Below are positions 9,601 to 21,815 of a DNA stretch of 64,000 nt, piece after piece. Origin of the DNA: Angiostrongylus vasorum (taxonomy: Eukaryota; Nematoda; Chromadorea; Rhabditida; Metastrongylidae); the NCBI GenBank assembly GCA_018806985.1, contig JADANN010000309.1, positions 744,001-808,000 on the forward strand, read 5' to 3'. Every line of letters begins with the position of its first letter. Position 1 is the stretch's first letter. The notes beneath the pieces are model-generated. The model did not search any database and was not told the origin of the DNA. It saw only the letters and a list, made by a program, of their open reading frames with translations. The position numbers and the translations under genes are program-made.

Positions 9601-11687
9601 ATGGTGATTTTAGGAATTTGTCTTTTGAACATCGCGGCTTTCTCTTCTTTGTAAAGGACATGGAATTTTGCGCGAAGGAGGCTGTGTAGATTAGGTGTAG
9701 GTAGAACTTTGAAACAACAGCGACATCGCTCAGGCAAAAACTTTCAACTCGTTATGATGTGCTCTATTTCGTAATGGAAGTCCCCACTGGGAGACTCCCA
9801 CGGATTTCTTGAATTGTGAGTTACCATGAATGGTCTTAGTCGTCATGATAAAGTTAGACAGTTGCTCTCTATCTAAGCCTTAGGTTTCAATATGACGTTC
9901 ATTAGATGTTCTGGGTCCAGTTTTTTACCCGTATGACTTGTGCTGATCATGAAGCGAATCGTGCTTGCCCCAGTAAATCTTCCATTATTCCCTGCCCCAA
10001 GTAAGAGTAACCTAGTGGATTCTGCTTGCTTTAGGGTGTTGTTTGACATCTTTTCTTCCTTGTAGGGTTTTTGTGAGGGCGGGTGTGGCGCAGTGGTTGG
10101 AGGAGCCACTGCGACACACACGTAGAGTCGATCCCCGCGCTCATGGCCCACCAAGCCCTCCATTCCTCCGGTGTCGGCAAGTTGGTACTAGGCTTGTCTG
10201 GGAGGATAGCACCACTGGCTCGATACATCGGTAGGCCACCACAATTCATTATACAGGCCAGATATACATTCAATCACCTCCAACGATACTAAATGAAGTC
10301 GAATGCATGGCGCATCCCTCAGGATTTCATCAACGCCGAGAGCATTATCCTTCTTTTACTTAGGGTTTTCGTGATGAACTTTGATCATAGGGTTGGTGGT
10401 CTTCGTGCCGTGCGTTTGACATCCCGTAAATTCGGTGGCTAACTATAGCCAATCGCATCTGCGGAGCATGGGGAGGCGCCCTGCAACACACGTGGGATCG
10501 TTCCCCGTGGCTCTCACCGAGCCTTTCTTATTTCCGGAGTCGGTAAATTGGTACATGACTTGTCTGAGAGGATAGCAGCACTGCCTCGGTACATTGTTCG
10601 GCCACTGCGCGTCATTGTAAAGGGCAGATATCCACTCAATCACCTCGGACGATGCTCAATAAAGCCGAATGCATGGCGCATCCCTCAGGGGATTGATCAA
10701 CGCCGAGAGCTTTATTCTTTGTCCTTTTTTAACGACATCTGTCCTTCGGTTGTCCTTCGTACGCATTACTTGTCCGACCCACCTTATCCTTCTCAGTTGG
10801 GCATATATAACAGTCTAGTCTCAGCGTTAAAATCTCTAGTGATGACCATAAACAATATATGCTCATCTCTATAGAAGTTCTCCAATTCCATGTAGACGGC
10901 TTTGGTGACGTCGGTGCGTAGACGACGAAGACTGACGGTCACAGCCGGTATTGATCCACACCTGTCCAACAGTAAACGTCCCATTGTTATTAGAGTTGTT
11001 AGTTGTTCGAAAGAATCGATGTTTTCGGCTAAACTCGTGTTGACGAGAACACCGACGTCGCTGACTTTTCTATTGTCGTTTATTCCGCAGAATAGTTCTT
11101 CTCTAGTGTCACAGACGATCTTGAATGGGTCGCGCCTTCTCATCTCAACCACTCCGATGATGTCGTACCTAGTCCTTCTCGCCGGCATTATCAAGCCCTC
11201 TATCGCGGACTCAGTACAAGTGAGCTTGCATTCTAGTTTCAGATCGCCACCCTAGTCCTTTCCTTTGCGATTTCAGTGGCCTGCAATGGCTCTGAGATTT
11301 TTAGCAGCCTGTCCGTGCTCGTCCTAGCAAACGCTAGAGAGCTCATCTTTACGAAACAAGACACGAATACTTACTTTATCTTCAAATAAAAGGCACTAGA
11401 CATCCCTCAATTTGAAATCGCAGTGATCAACTGAATAAAATTTCCTGCTTCAGCATCCATGTATATAGTGGTTTTTCGACTGCAACTCGTTTTGCTTCAT
11501 TGTGATGTGTAACGACAGGTTACGACAACTAGCAATCGGAATAAACATTACCCAAGTAATGGCATGGCTATGATTTGGGGGCCACTGGTACCCAACTCAC
11601 ATCTTGATCAACTGAATAAAAAGACCAGATGGCAGTGCCACACAACAATACCACTGCTCCAATAATGGTCTTTCTCTTCGGCATCAT
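6621..11687 (-). CDS. DUF273 / GMA12-MNN10-like putative glycosyltransferase
   Basis: Nematode DUF273 family, thought to be Golgi type II galactosyltransferase-like proteins. Exons, 5' to 3': 11601-11687, 8403-8609, 8230-8333, 7661-7737, 7491-7603, 7168-7330, 6621-6779; all junction phases close. The start is the ATG at 11685-11687 (a second ATG follows). Exon 1 encodes a basic tip and the anchor [14 protein letters not shown]. Exon 2 carries the nucleotide-fold start [10 protein letters not shown]. Exon 3 carries [10 protein letters not shown] and [11 protein letters not shown], in which DCD is the likely metal/nucleotide-sugar DxD motif. Exons 4-5 give [32 protein letters not shown] and RDNGAIH. 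The last exon gives [15 protein letters not shown] and ends with TAA at 6621-6623. The product is about 302 aa, rather short for the family. Exon 7168-7330 needs one base removed from the T7 run at 7253-7259 (A7 on the coding strand) to stay open. Intron 1 (about 3 kb) contains RTE and SINE debris. Confidence 0.75.
7604..7660 (-). other. 57-nt in-frame intron of the DUF273-type gene
   Basis: GT-AG intron between exons 7661-7737 and 7491-7603, bounded by GTGTGC and CCATTCAG. Its length is a multiple of three and it contains no stop in the coding frame, so retention would add 19 residues instead of truncating the protein. Removing it restores the family-typical string EIMAGSYIV. Confidence 0.65.
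8640..8715. repeat. A/T-rich low-complexity tract
   Basis: A run dominated by ATTTTTAATTATTAA-type words inside intron 1 of the DUF273-type gene, next to the 3' end of a SINE-C. Confidence 0.6.
8755..8990 (-). mobile_element. SINE-C copy in DUF273-gene intron 1
   Basis: AGGAGGGTATGTTGTAAAAT at the 3' side, AGACTCGAACCCGTGATTAC (box B complement), TTTTTCGGGGATATC, and CACTGCACCACTCAGGCCC (box A complement). The stretch 8640-8715 before it is a low-complexity A/T run. Confidence 0.55.
9415..9490 (-). tRNA. tRNA-Leu(TAA)-like pseudogene or SINE head
   Basis: Read on the minus strand, the segment has a leucine-type D arm (GGCCGAGTGGCCTAAAGC), a perfect 5-bp anticodon stem CCAGA/TCTGG around the 7-nt loop GTTAAGT (anticodon TAA), and a leucine-like long variable arm. 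The following T arm is degenerate, without the expected GTTCGAATC loop, and no matching 3' acceptor strand follows. It is therefore a decayed tRNA or the head of a tRNA-derived repeat running on to about 9230, not a functional tRNA. Confidence 0.5.
10078..10355 (+). mobile_element. SINE-A, nested in RTE remnant
   Basis: Full-length: head GGGTGTGGCGCAGTGGTTGG, core AGTTGGTACTAGGCTTGTCT, 3' end CATCAACGCCGAGAGC. One of two same-orientation SINE-A copies inserted between the endonuclease and linker of the RTE remnant at 9500-11400. Confidence 0.8.
10462..10725 (+). mobile_element. SINE-A, second nested copy, 5' damaged
   Basis: The head is partly lost (GAGCATGGGGAGGCGCCCTG). The box B region GGGATCGTTCCC, core AAATTGGTACATGACTTGTCT and 3' end GATCAACGCCGAGAGC are retained. 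It lies about 100 bp downstream of the previous copy. Confidence 0.75.
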
Positions 11688-11689
11688 AT

Positions 11690-12204
11690 TTCTCACATCC
11701 GGAAGGAGCCAAAATCCCCTGAAGACGACTTGAGTGACACAATCGCAAAAAATGTAGTCGGCAATAATCACAGGTGGCAACACAGTTAAAGGAATGGGAG
11801 AGTCGTTATAAGTTTTGCGAAAATGGTAAAACCTAAAAGGTTTCGCAGGTCGATGAAGAGATGAAGCAATTTGTAGACTGCGATATACCTATCGGAGCCT
11901 GCAGATATTTTTATTGTGTTGGAATGTCACGAGTGTCATGGAAATCAGTTACACCTAAACCAGAGCTCAAACATTAATAAGCCCTCCGTGCATTAAATGA
12001 CGATGAGGATGGTGAGTAACTTCTCCGATGAAGTTATGAAGTAAGGTGAGGGAAGATTTAATATGTAGAAAAAAACGATATACATAATTAAATGGAAGTC
12101 TTAAAGCTATAGGATCTTATCTCGATCTAGCGATGATCGAATTCGAATCAGCCACATGGCAGCGACATCGTTCCGTAATGATGAGACTACAAGGATGAAT
12201 CTAC
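11690..12204. other. Upstream region of the DUF273-type gene
   Basis: Likely promoter/5' flank for the minus-strand gene starting at 11687. No motif I can name with confidence. Confidence 0.3.
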
Positions 12205-12358
12205 CCACCAATTAACAAGTTGTGCATAGTTTGAGGAAGAAATGTGCCCACGTTCGTAAAAAAATGATGATCGGTCTCTTGAATGAAAGAGTAGTTCTCG
12301 AATGGACGAATGGAGAGTCGAGTTGTGAACTCTTCGATGGAGGACACAAAATCGCCCT
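12205..12358 (-). CDS. Candidate isolated exon, unknown protein
   Basis: A 154-nt open block bounded by an AG acceptor (GATTAG) and a GTAGAT donor, upstream of the DUF273-type gene on the same strand. It encodes a stretch including EEFTTRLSIRPFENYSFIQE. The T7 run on the coding strand near its middle could be another homopolymer error. I cannot attach it to a neighbouring gene, but residues IRPxExYSxxxE resemble the candidate exon at 61519-61711. Confidence 0.25.
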
Positions 12359-12719
12359 CTAATCTGCGTGTATTCCAGGTTTTATTCATCATCCGTATAA
12401 AGTTCAGTAATCCTTAATCCGACTGCTGCAATTGTTCAGTATTATACTCTCCATAATCACCGTTAATAAACATAGTGATCAAGCGGATTATGACTAGAAT
12501 TCCTGCTATACTAAACCCCCTGGTAATTTTGCATAGGATGGCGACTAATTTCGAACTCAAAGCTCTGTTACTGGCAAAAAGTGGAGGATCTCTAGAGGCT
12601 GATCGCTGCCTTATATAAGAAATTCTCTACCAACTCCTCGCACAGTTATATATGTTTTTTCTTGGCGTTTCTACACTTTTATACACGGTACCCTCACCTT
12701 TTCATTTCTTATCAGTTAA

Positions 12720-13310
12720 CTCGGGCCTCTCAAACAAGCCACCGAGCAATTGAAGGATACGAAAATCCGCGCTCACCTCTTCGCTTCAAACAGTTTCTCA
12801 GCGCTCTGTTATGCAGCAAAGCCGTGGGCTGATATTTCAACCAACTCAAAAACGGAAAAAAAATTAGCACTATTGACAGGACGCTTGAACGAGGTCTTCT
12901 GAAGTATAAACGGCACGTACAACATCTACCGAGAATGCGAGGCTGGGGTCTTGGAAATTTACTTCATCTTCGAGAGACGGTCGAACACATGTCGAAAGCG
13001 AAATATATATGAGCTGGTCATGTACTGAGAAGACCAGACAAATGGATGAAAAAAACTGTAGAGCGAACTCCGCGAGGATGCACGCGTCTCGTAGGACGAC
13101 AAACTCACGTTGGACGTGTTTGCAACCAAGTTCAAACAGCTGTACTCGCAGCCGCAGCTATTTTACAGAACACGGTATGAGACTCGCACCTGCCACCAGG
13201 CCCGAATCAAACCGCCACCACGGACGACGATTGCGAGGCAAAGAAACGAATGAAAAATGTGATGGGATACGCATAACTTGTGAAGATGGGCCGTTCAGGC
13301 ATCCATGTAG
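12720..13310 (+). mobile_element. RTE LINE 3' fragment
   Basis: At the nucleotide level this matches the 3' part of the large RTE at 41562-44755: the segment around 12730-12850 parallels that element's region encoding PLKEATDQLGDTKIRAHLF. It ends near 13300 with the RTE-type terminus GTGAAGATGGGCCGTTCAGG. Degenerate, with no complete frame. Confidence 0.7.
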
Positions 13311-13799
13311 GTATCAATTTACTCGAGCAATGCTCTGTGGATTTTACCAACCTATTGGTGGTATCCACGGATTTCCCTCACATGAGGATCCGCTTAGTCG
13401 CGCGGCGACGTGGCGCATCCCAGGTGGTGGATGGATGGAGGACGTGGGGGGTGGGATTAATCGTGACCAACCTTTGCCTCCCTGCAACTCAAATGGATCC
13501 AGCGGATGGACTCCCTGTTTCTGCCGCGCCGATTTGGAACATACTTTCTGTATTTACAAAGGCGTGTTCATGTTTGCATGCTTCTGCATACTCTCGTTTA
13601 TGCGGATTTTGTTCTACGAGTCAATTCGGGCGGAAACCATCATTCAAATGACAGGGAAGTATATGGGAGGCAATTAATAGTCACCTCCAGCAAATGAGCT
13701 CCATATCTACGCTGAGAAAGACTAGGAAGCTGCCCGCGTGTACACCTAGTCCTCACGTTCATAGTTCACCAAGCTATACGTAGGTATCAAAGTGCTAAA

Positions 13800-15135
13800 C
13801 ACGGTAAAACAAACGGGTCTTATTCTCCTGTCTCCGAATGAGCACCGGTGCAGCAGCATTACGCAGGAGAAGTGCGGAAAGGCTGCCGAAAACTCAGGGT
13901 CAATGGAAGCTGTCTGGATTGCAAAGAACTAAGGTGACGATCTGTACCTGCTAATGCACGTACACTTGCATCCGAGTCTTCGATAGAAGACTTTCTCATG
14001 CAAGCAAGAAGGATGAGGTACGACGTCATCACTCTGGCCGAGACGAAACGATGCTACCCATTCAGTGCCGTCTGTGAAACCGGAGGAGAACTATTCCTCG
14101 GAACATGCGACAGTAAAGAAGTCAACGGCGACGGCGTTCTCGTCAACACGAGTTTACCCACGAATATCGATTCTTTCGAACAACTAACAACCAGAATAGG
14201 AGGTTCGCGCGATTGAAGAGATGTGGATAAGTACCGGCTTTGACAATCTTCGTCGTTTACGCGTCGACATCAAACCATGACGAAGAAGTCGAAGCCTTCT
14301 ATATGAACTTGGAGAAGTTCTTAAGAGAAGAACATACATTCTTCGAGGTCATCATTGGAGACTTTAACGCGAAGATTGGACCAAAAAAAACGTCTGAAGA
14401 ACGTCACATTGGGATTCACGGATTAGAATGGAAAGAACAGGGTGAACGGCTCTCTGAGTTTGTCACGACGACCAAGACCATCCAGGTAACTCGCAATTCC
14501 AGAAGCCCCACCCTCAACGCTGGATGTGGGAGTCTCCCAGTGGAGAGTACCATAATGAAATAGAGCACATCATAATCAATAGAAGGTTTTGCAGTACAGA
14601 TGTCGCTGTTGCCCCCAAAACTCTGCACGGGATCGTACTATCGCCTCCTTCCTGCAAGATTTCACTCCTTGCGGAAAGGAGAAAAAGCCGCCAAATTCAA
14701 AAAAATGAGGTCCTAGAACCACCATAAACCGGGACTTACTCAATTCACTAGTTAGCTGTTGAGAAGATGCCGTTCCGGACAACATCGACGAAGAATACGA
14801 TCGGCTCATTCAACATCTTCACGTTAGCGCTATGAAAGCTGAGAACTCAAACACCACCAAAAGATGTCTGTTTCCAGAAACACTCGAGCTGATACGTCAG
14901 TGTGGAAACGCACGAGCTGCAGGCAACCGCGAACTAACTTCCGAACTTGCAAAAACAATGCAGACAGGCAATAAAAGAAGATCTTAAAGAGAAAAGAGCA
15001 GCAGTAATGGTCGGGGATGCAGAGGCTGGGAAAAGCATTCGCAAAGCCCACCGAAGCTTCGTCAATTACAAGACCAAGATGATTGCACTCCGACGCCCAG
15101 ACGGAACAGTGGTGTCGAAGCCCTTGTATTCCTTG
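13800..15135 (+). mobile_element. RTE LINE 5' half, degenerate
   Basis: Translations show an endonuclease domain in pieces: 13998-14216 ([29 protein letters not shown]), 14240-14563 (VEAFYMNLEKFLREEHTFFE, IIGDFNAKIG) and then the linker 14560-15120 (KQCRQAIKEDLKEKRAA). The reverse transcriptase is missing after about 15130. Frames are broken between blocks, so this is a dead copy truncated in the middle. Confidence 0.8.
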
Positions 15136-16719
15136 CCGACGTTAAATGATAGCTATATAATCATGTGATTCTGCAGAGGTAAGTAAACGTTTCCCGTTGA
15201 TGGTGATTTTAATTCGCTTCTTATGTCTTCTAAGTAGCTGTTGCTGTTGCTGTAGAAGGTACATTCCATAAATATGTAAGTCGTTATAATCTTTGATACA
15301 AACCTTGTCATTTTACTTTAATGATGAACTTAAGAGCAGTTGTTGGGTGAACGAGCTGTTGGCCCATGCTTCAAAACTTTAGCTCGACACCGGCGTTGGA
15401 AAGTTCGTTATTTAAAACATTTTAAGCGTATTCATCGGCTTATTTATGTTAGAATTAATTACTTGTAAAATTGCCTATACCATGGATGACGATAGTCGAA
15501 GTCATTCGGCCCATGTTCTGTCGACTACATCTAATCGATGTCGATGACTACATATGTATTGACGACGATTCCACTTCTACCAGCTTGTTTAAGAAACCTG
15601 CGACACAGTTTTGTCGAAAGCATAAGCTGGTTAGACTATGACAAATTTGGGTTGGTTTTACCCGGAACGGGTGCGAACGAGAACCCCTAACTTATTTTTT
15701 TATGGCCTAGCTGAAGCGTATTACTGAACAGCATCTGTCTACCACGACGCCACCCACGTAAATCCTATCCCAATGCTCTAAAACCAGAAATTGTTGTTTT
15801 CTGCTGAGGGAGTTTTGTGTTTGCACCAAGTTTAGTTACACTGTAGAAAAGTACAGAAAACATACCAGTAGTAGAGTTAATAACACTTGCTTTATAAACC
15901 GTACTTATGCAACCAACCTAATCAGTGTGTCCTCATTTCCAGGATTACTAATGAACCATCACAGAAGTAATTTCTGCAAGTATTCAGTGATAAAGGCAAA
16001 GTCTCTAACTATGGATCTCCGTACAGGGCAACGTTCCGATGCTGAATGCAGTGAGTGCGTAGTCAGGTTCTTCTTTAGAACTGGATATTTGCTTGCTTGT
16101 TCACTCTTTTCTTTGTTTCCAGTCAATCGCTGGAAACAACTGACGTGTCAAATTGATCTAATGAAAATCGTACTACGACGAAATTTACAAAATTTGCCGA
16201 GAACTGGGATTTCAACCTCTTACAGAATTTTTTGCTTACCTATTTGCGACACGGATTGAATCCAAGAAAGTGCAACGAAGTGGTCAATTTCAGTCGAATC
16301 ACTAGAAATTCTTCTTCAACCCAATTCGGACGTGCCGCACTTGAGTCTTCTTGAATGAATTTACCATGAGAACACTGAAGCTCAGTGTATTCTTAATAAC
16401 GTAAAACAAAGCAATCTGCTTTCCGGTTAGCTAAAGTCATGTCGTCGGCACCGACACCCTAGTTGATGGGCGCTTAATTTTAACTAGTTTCTTAAATCCA
16501 GACATTAACAACACGAGGGCAACAGAAGAATTTAAGGACAAACAACAGTTTATAAGGGGAAGGTTCATGGCCAGTGTTTTTTTGTTCATGGATGCAGTCT
16601 ACTAGTTTTCAGTCGCTGAAGAACCTAAGTTCGCTTGTAGCAGAGCTCGTCGCAATAGGATTGCCGATTGAACTGCTTTTCCACATGTCGAAGTAAGCGA
16701 GCAAATTAACAAACAGTGT
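15136..16719. other. Unassigned sequence between RTE remnants
   Basis: One 110-codon plus frame at 15927-16259 shows no domain and no splice support. Otherwise A/T-rich sequence without recognised repeats. Confidence 0.35.
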
Positions 16720-18260
16720 ATCTTTGTTTTTTGTATTACATAGACGAGAGCACTTTTCTCCGAAATTTGGACTGCCATCGAGAGCGTGAAGAAAAACATG
16801 GCTTCATCACCTAATAAAATTACAGCCGACGTCCTTCGAGCATGAAGCCATAAATTACACGTGCTTCTCAGAACCCATGTGGCGCCTTCTATTCGGAGGG
16901 AAAAATCTGAGGTTAGTGGAGGACGACGAGCACGGTCTTGCTGCCCAATAAGAGTGGCTAGCAAGATCATCATAATTAACGCACAATTTGAATGCTGAGT
17001 GTTCTTTACAGTCTCTTCACTTCACATAGGTTATCCTGTTCACCATGTCAAGGACTTTAGATAACGCATAGCCAGTTGAACAGGCAACATTCCAACAAGA
17101 GTTCTGCTATATGCACATCACCCCGACCGTGTATTCTTTCATGGAAGTTTGTCGAGATTACCACCTTTTCCTTATCCTGGCCTTTGTCGACTATGAAAAA
17201 ACGTTTGTCAGTGTCTAGACGAATGCAATCCATTTAGCGACCACCTGCCTCTGGAGAACATGACAACATTGATTGACTGACTATTATTCTAACTGGAGAA
17301 GGAAAAATAAAGCTTTTTCAATCAACCTCGTTACATCTCGATAGGAAGAGGGGTCCGACTATGTGGCACCACCTGGCCAAAGCCGTTCACCGCGCTCTTC
17401 CAGTGCATAACGCTGTCACTAAATTCGGACGAAAAGACTCGCGTAGTATTGGATCGCGCACGAAACTTAGGAAAACCTAGTTCACGAAAATCCGTCGTGC
17501 CTAGCCCATTTCCAAAACGAAAATCCAAATCGAACTAGATGGTTCCCCGATTACAGAAACCGCATCCTATTTGTAGCTAGAATGTTTCGTGGATACGAAA
17601 ACAACTTTGAAAAGAAGTTGAAGAGCAGAATGAGAGCAGCACTGGCTGTGTTCGAACCCCTTAGAAAACTAGGTGATCTGAATCTCTGCGCCTACCTTTT
17701 CTAAACAACGGTCTTCGCATTGTTAAGTATGAGATTCTAGCTAATAATTCAACCACGTGAAAAAAAGTCTCAAAACTGCTCAGAAAGAGGTAGGAACGAT
17801 GTCTTCTGAAATGTAACCTGCGCGCACAACATCTAGCCGGATTACGCAGCTCATATCGAAACCTATCCCAACCTTGGGGATTAGAGTGTACATCGATAGC
17901 GAAACATAGATAGGCCGATCACATCATAAGAAGAACATTTGATAAATAGACGAAAATTACTGCCTAGCGGACTCCAACAGTATGCAAACGCCCTTTTTGG
18001 ACAACCAGACGACCACCTAGACGATGTGCACAAGTGTTCGTTGTTCAAGTCAAACATTTGAGTTCGCAGGCAGAGATGACCATGGAATGCTTCCCACGGC
18101 AGTCACCATGTTAACAGTCAACCACCATCGTGGACGACGATCGCGAAAGAAAGAGAAAGTTTGGTAATGCGCTGCTTTGTGGACCATAGTATTCGTACAG
18201 ACGGGCCATTTGGATACAGAAGTGAAGCCTATACGGTTTGTAAACGGTCAACTGTATAAA
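16720..18260 (+). mobile_element. RTE LINE remnant, reverse transcriptase part
   Basis: Highly decayed. Around 16770-16850 it reads IESVKKNMASSPNKITADVL, the RT N-terminal region. Around 17060-17220 it parallels the region encoding EQARFRKGFCCMDYIQTVSR in the RTE at 41562-44755. The end near 18230 has the RTE terminus-like ACAGACGGGCCATTTGGATA. Stops throughout. Confidence 0.65.
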
Positions 18261-21200
18261 CGAGACCTTCGGATCTGTGTTAGATAGGCGAGCTTAACCT
18301 CGGTTCTAGCTAAGTGGGTAGTACTAATAACGAAATAGTTTGTATAATAAGCTTGTAATCAAACACTGCTCCAATTCAATCTCCTAGTATAGTTTTTCCT
18401 TTCGCCCAAATATGGATTCGTTTTTCCCTCTATTCATCATTCATCCTTTTACACAGTTCTCCTCCTGGGTACTGCTGGCGTAGGTTATCTTCCCATCGGT
18501 ACGAAACTACTACACAATACTACTTAATTGATCTTCAAAAGGTGCATCAAACTTTTAATCAGCCATGAATTGTCGACTCGGATTAACGCGGCTCTGAGGA
18601 ATGCGAAGGCACCGAAACGTCACCCGAATAAAACTTTTATACCAGCGTCGTGTCAGCTCAGTCATGTAGAAAAAGTGATTGATTATCGTTATCGAGGTCT
18701 AACGGAAGTTGGTTTTAAGATATACACTCTTTATTGGTTGACGATCGTGGCAACGTAACAACTTGTACCGTTTAGCCTGACCGATCTACTATGTGCCGGT
18801 CTATCCATTTCATTTTTTCTCACCGGGCTGCTCTGTCTTCCACGTGTCCTTCATCCAACGTGAACTAGTTCCTCGAACGACAGCTAAGGTTTGTTACGCA
18901 AGAATCCCGCCCTCTGGGAAACCGGTCTACGAGGTTTCGTTTCAAACTAACCTCCCATGGAACAATTCAGATTCTTCGTTTCAACTTTGTTTTGCACCTC
19001 TTCTACAAGGAAATCTCACCAAAAATGACTGCGCCCAGGAAGGTATTCCAAGGCGGATGACCATCTCATTGGATTGTCGCTTTCGCTACAATGTTTACTA
19101 TATTACCCCCACCCATGCTTTCAAATTGGAATACATTTTCTTTGTTTGCCACAACTTCCACAAGATGAACAGTATCGTTGTACGAGTTGGCATTCATATT
19201 CGGTCACAGACTTTTGTAAATTCTGATATTCCTAATAAAATGACGTATCAAATAGCGCTTTTGCAAATAGTTTGTTTTTTGATGACAATTACCTCTATGA
19301 GAATCACCCATGTTTCGTGTTAAGGCAAAATAAGTATGAATATAAATAATTTGTCGATTAGGGGCTAAGTGAGAGGTGGTTCACTTCCAGCAAATTATCA
19401 CAGATTGGCTATGAACTGGATCTATCCCGGATCTGCTGCACCTTTAGCGACGACGTTGTCGCTTTTTCTTTACACATGACGGCATAGACGTACTCAGCTG
19501 CTGACCCAGTCAGGCTGTTCGCATTCTCTCTGCTCAGTCTTGCTTATGATCGGCATCTGTCAGGACGGCCGAAACCTTTCCACGATTCGCTTACTTTGTG
19601 GCTATGTCTCTTATCGTTTTGTGAAAGATTCCGAAATCTGTATGTGTCCTGATTGAAATTTTCATTGCTTCGCGTCTTTCACATTGTAATACATCTCTGC
19701 ACACATTCGGTTGCCTTCGGCTTAGGGTGTCATCCATAACTCGTTCTTCCTTGTTTTTTACGATTCACAATGATTTTCCTCTACGAAGATTCTAGTTGGT
19801 GTTGGTGTTTGTGTTCTAGCAACTGTCCTGAACCCATTCACTTTACCCAGCCAAGTTAAAGTGGTGCCCAGCAAAATTCTAAGCTTTTCTTTTTAATTTT
19901 TCATGTTCTGGACAAAATGTACCGCATTGCCTCGTTTGTTATACAGTAGGGAAAAAACAGTATTTGGATTCTAATCCGTTTTCCTTCCTTTCTTTATTCG
20001 TTTTCTTTAACAACATCTAGATGTTTTACCAGTGGTGAAAGATCTCCGTAGTTTTTGCCGCTTTAGTTCAAATCCATGGTATCATCACCTTTTAAGTAAG
20101 GCTTTTTCAATATTGCCAAACTATGTCTTAAGTGATTCACATTTGCAGTTATTTGCAGCTTAACTTCGGAAGAATTGGCACTAGGAGCTGTACATTAAAG
20201 CTTTTTCAACAGTTGTTTCCTCTATGGCCATCCGAGTTATAAGTAGTTCATGTGGTGCAAAAAATAATGTCATATTTCAGCTTTGATCCAACATAAACTC
20301 CAATACTAGACCTATAGAGAATTCCACTTGCTGTTTTTAAATTTTACCGTTTGGGTTTCTTAGAGAGCCGTGAAACTTGACCCAGCTTCATTCTTAATTG
20401 GATACCTGCGTAGAGGTGTTGAACTGCTTCTCAACCTGGGTAACCTGGGGGGATAAACCTATTTGGGTATAATCAGAGTTGGGAGTCTTAGGCACGCCCA
20501 CAGTGGAAAGAAATTGTTGAATTAGTTGTACGACACCAAACTTACGAGCGAGGGTGGAACTATGGGGCAATAAATCATTGGAGTTGACAAATAATTATGC
20601 GGGAAAGCTTTCTCATTGAATTGAAGGAACATGACATCGTCAGAATGACCAAGCATCACGCAGTCGCAACACCCAACGCCGTTACCATTTGTTGGTGCAA
20701 AGTAAAACGATGACAGTGATTGGAATCATTTTTCCTGAGAACTAACCGGGAAATGAGAAGATGAACGTTTTACACTTAATCTTTAACTGCCATTAAACTG
20801 TAAAAATACTTTGCAACAGAGGCAATTGGATTGTACGTTGTAGAGCATAGTCCGGTGATGTTCACGGACTTTCCTTCCAGATGATGAGCAAACTTGGATC
20901 ATCATGAAGCTCGAGAGTTGGTGGCGAGTCCGTTCGCGAACTGGCCTCCTCTTCTCCAGCTTTCGACCATGGCGAGCACTTCGGCGTCATATTGATCAAC
21001 ATTCGGGTCTGTCGACTGGTTTCCAGTCAACGTTCTCTGCACAACCCCTCATTCAGCCCAGACGTTCGGAAGGAACGATCTCTTTCTTTAACGCGTTCCC
21101 GCTTGGTCCCACTTGCAGATGTTGCCATAGTTGAACAGCAATCGTCAAAAGCTGATTAATATGACTGACAGAAATTCCAATATTCTGAGACCGTAATAGG

Positions 21201-21599
21201 ATGTTTTTGAAACGTCCTGTCCGCCGCTGTTACACATTGTACAAGCGGCCGCTTGTTTTTGACATAATGGAATTCGGATTCATGACGCCATGAGTCCGAT
21301 TTTCTGGTTGAGAACAGCATGATTGGTCATCGCTGTCTAACTTAACCTCCGAACTGCTGCTAGCGGAAGTCCGTCAATTGTTATCTGGAATTGGAATCAG
21401 CGCCGCTGGATTGAAGATTCGTGGCTGTGCTTGCACTATTCTTATCTCTATTCGTTTATTTCCGTCTCGTTGTTCTTTTGTAATGTCTAGAACCGTGCTT
21501 TTGGAGTAGAAGACTATGATTTGTAATTCTTTTTTCCAATCTCAAGTTTGATTTGTTCAAAGTGTTCGTCGTCGATCGAACCCTGGTTGACGCACCATG
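18261..21599. other. Unassigned 3.3-kb stretch
   Basis: Contains the longest non-repeat open frame of the window (18793-19323 plus, 176 codons), which shows no recognisable domain, signal peptide or splice context. The GC-richer patch at 20900-21130 is open on both strands in pieces, but I recognise no family. Confidence 0.35.
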
Positions 21600-21815
21600 T
21601 TGCCAACTCCAGTAAGCATCGCTAGAGCTGGTTGAATGTATATCTGGAATGGACAATTACTTGCGCTGGCCTGTCAACGTATCAACCAGTGTTGCTGTCC
21701 TTCCAGAGAAACCTGGTACCAATTTGCAGAATCCGGAGTGATAGAGGTCTTAGTTTGCTCTGGGCGCAGCATCTTGCTAATACAGAGCTGTTCTAACCGC
21801 TATGCTACACGCACA
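21600..21815 (-). mobile_element. Decayed SINE-A
   Basis: Reads GCTGGTTGAATGTATATCTG, GGCCTGTCAACGTATCAACC and AAACCTGGTACCAATTTGCA in reverse SINE-A order, ending near a head-like CCGCTATGCTACACGCA. Strongly diverged. Confidence 0.5.

Larger units (their letters stand above)
9500..11400 (-). mobile_element. RTE-type LINE remnant (5' half) split by two SINE-A copies
   Basis: Minus-strand translation at 10793-11194 shows the apurinic-like endonuclease start of an RTE element ([29 protein letters not shown]), breaking off just after the catalytic-type motif DFNAE. The following linker resumes at 9531-9870 ([16 protein letters not shown]). Between them lie two plus-oriented SINE-A insertions. 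The copy is full of stops and frameshifts and sits in intron 1 of the DUF273-type gene. Confidence 0.75.

Noticed and set aside
18793..19323. 176-codon plus-strand frame
   Set aside because: No domain, signal peptide or splice context recognised. A frame of this length can occur by chance in 64 kb read in six frames. Left as unassigned sequence.
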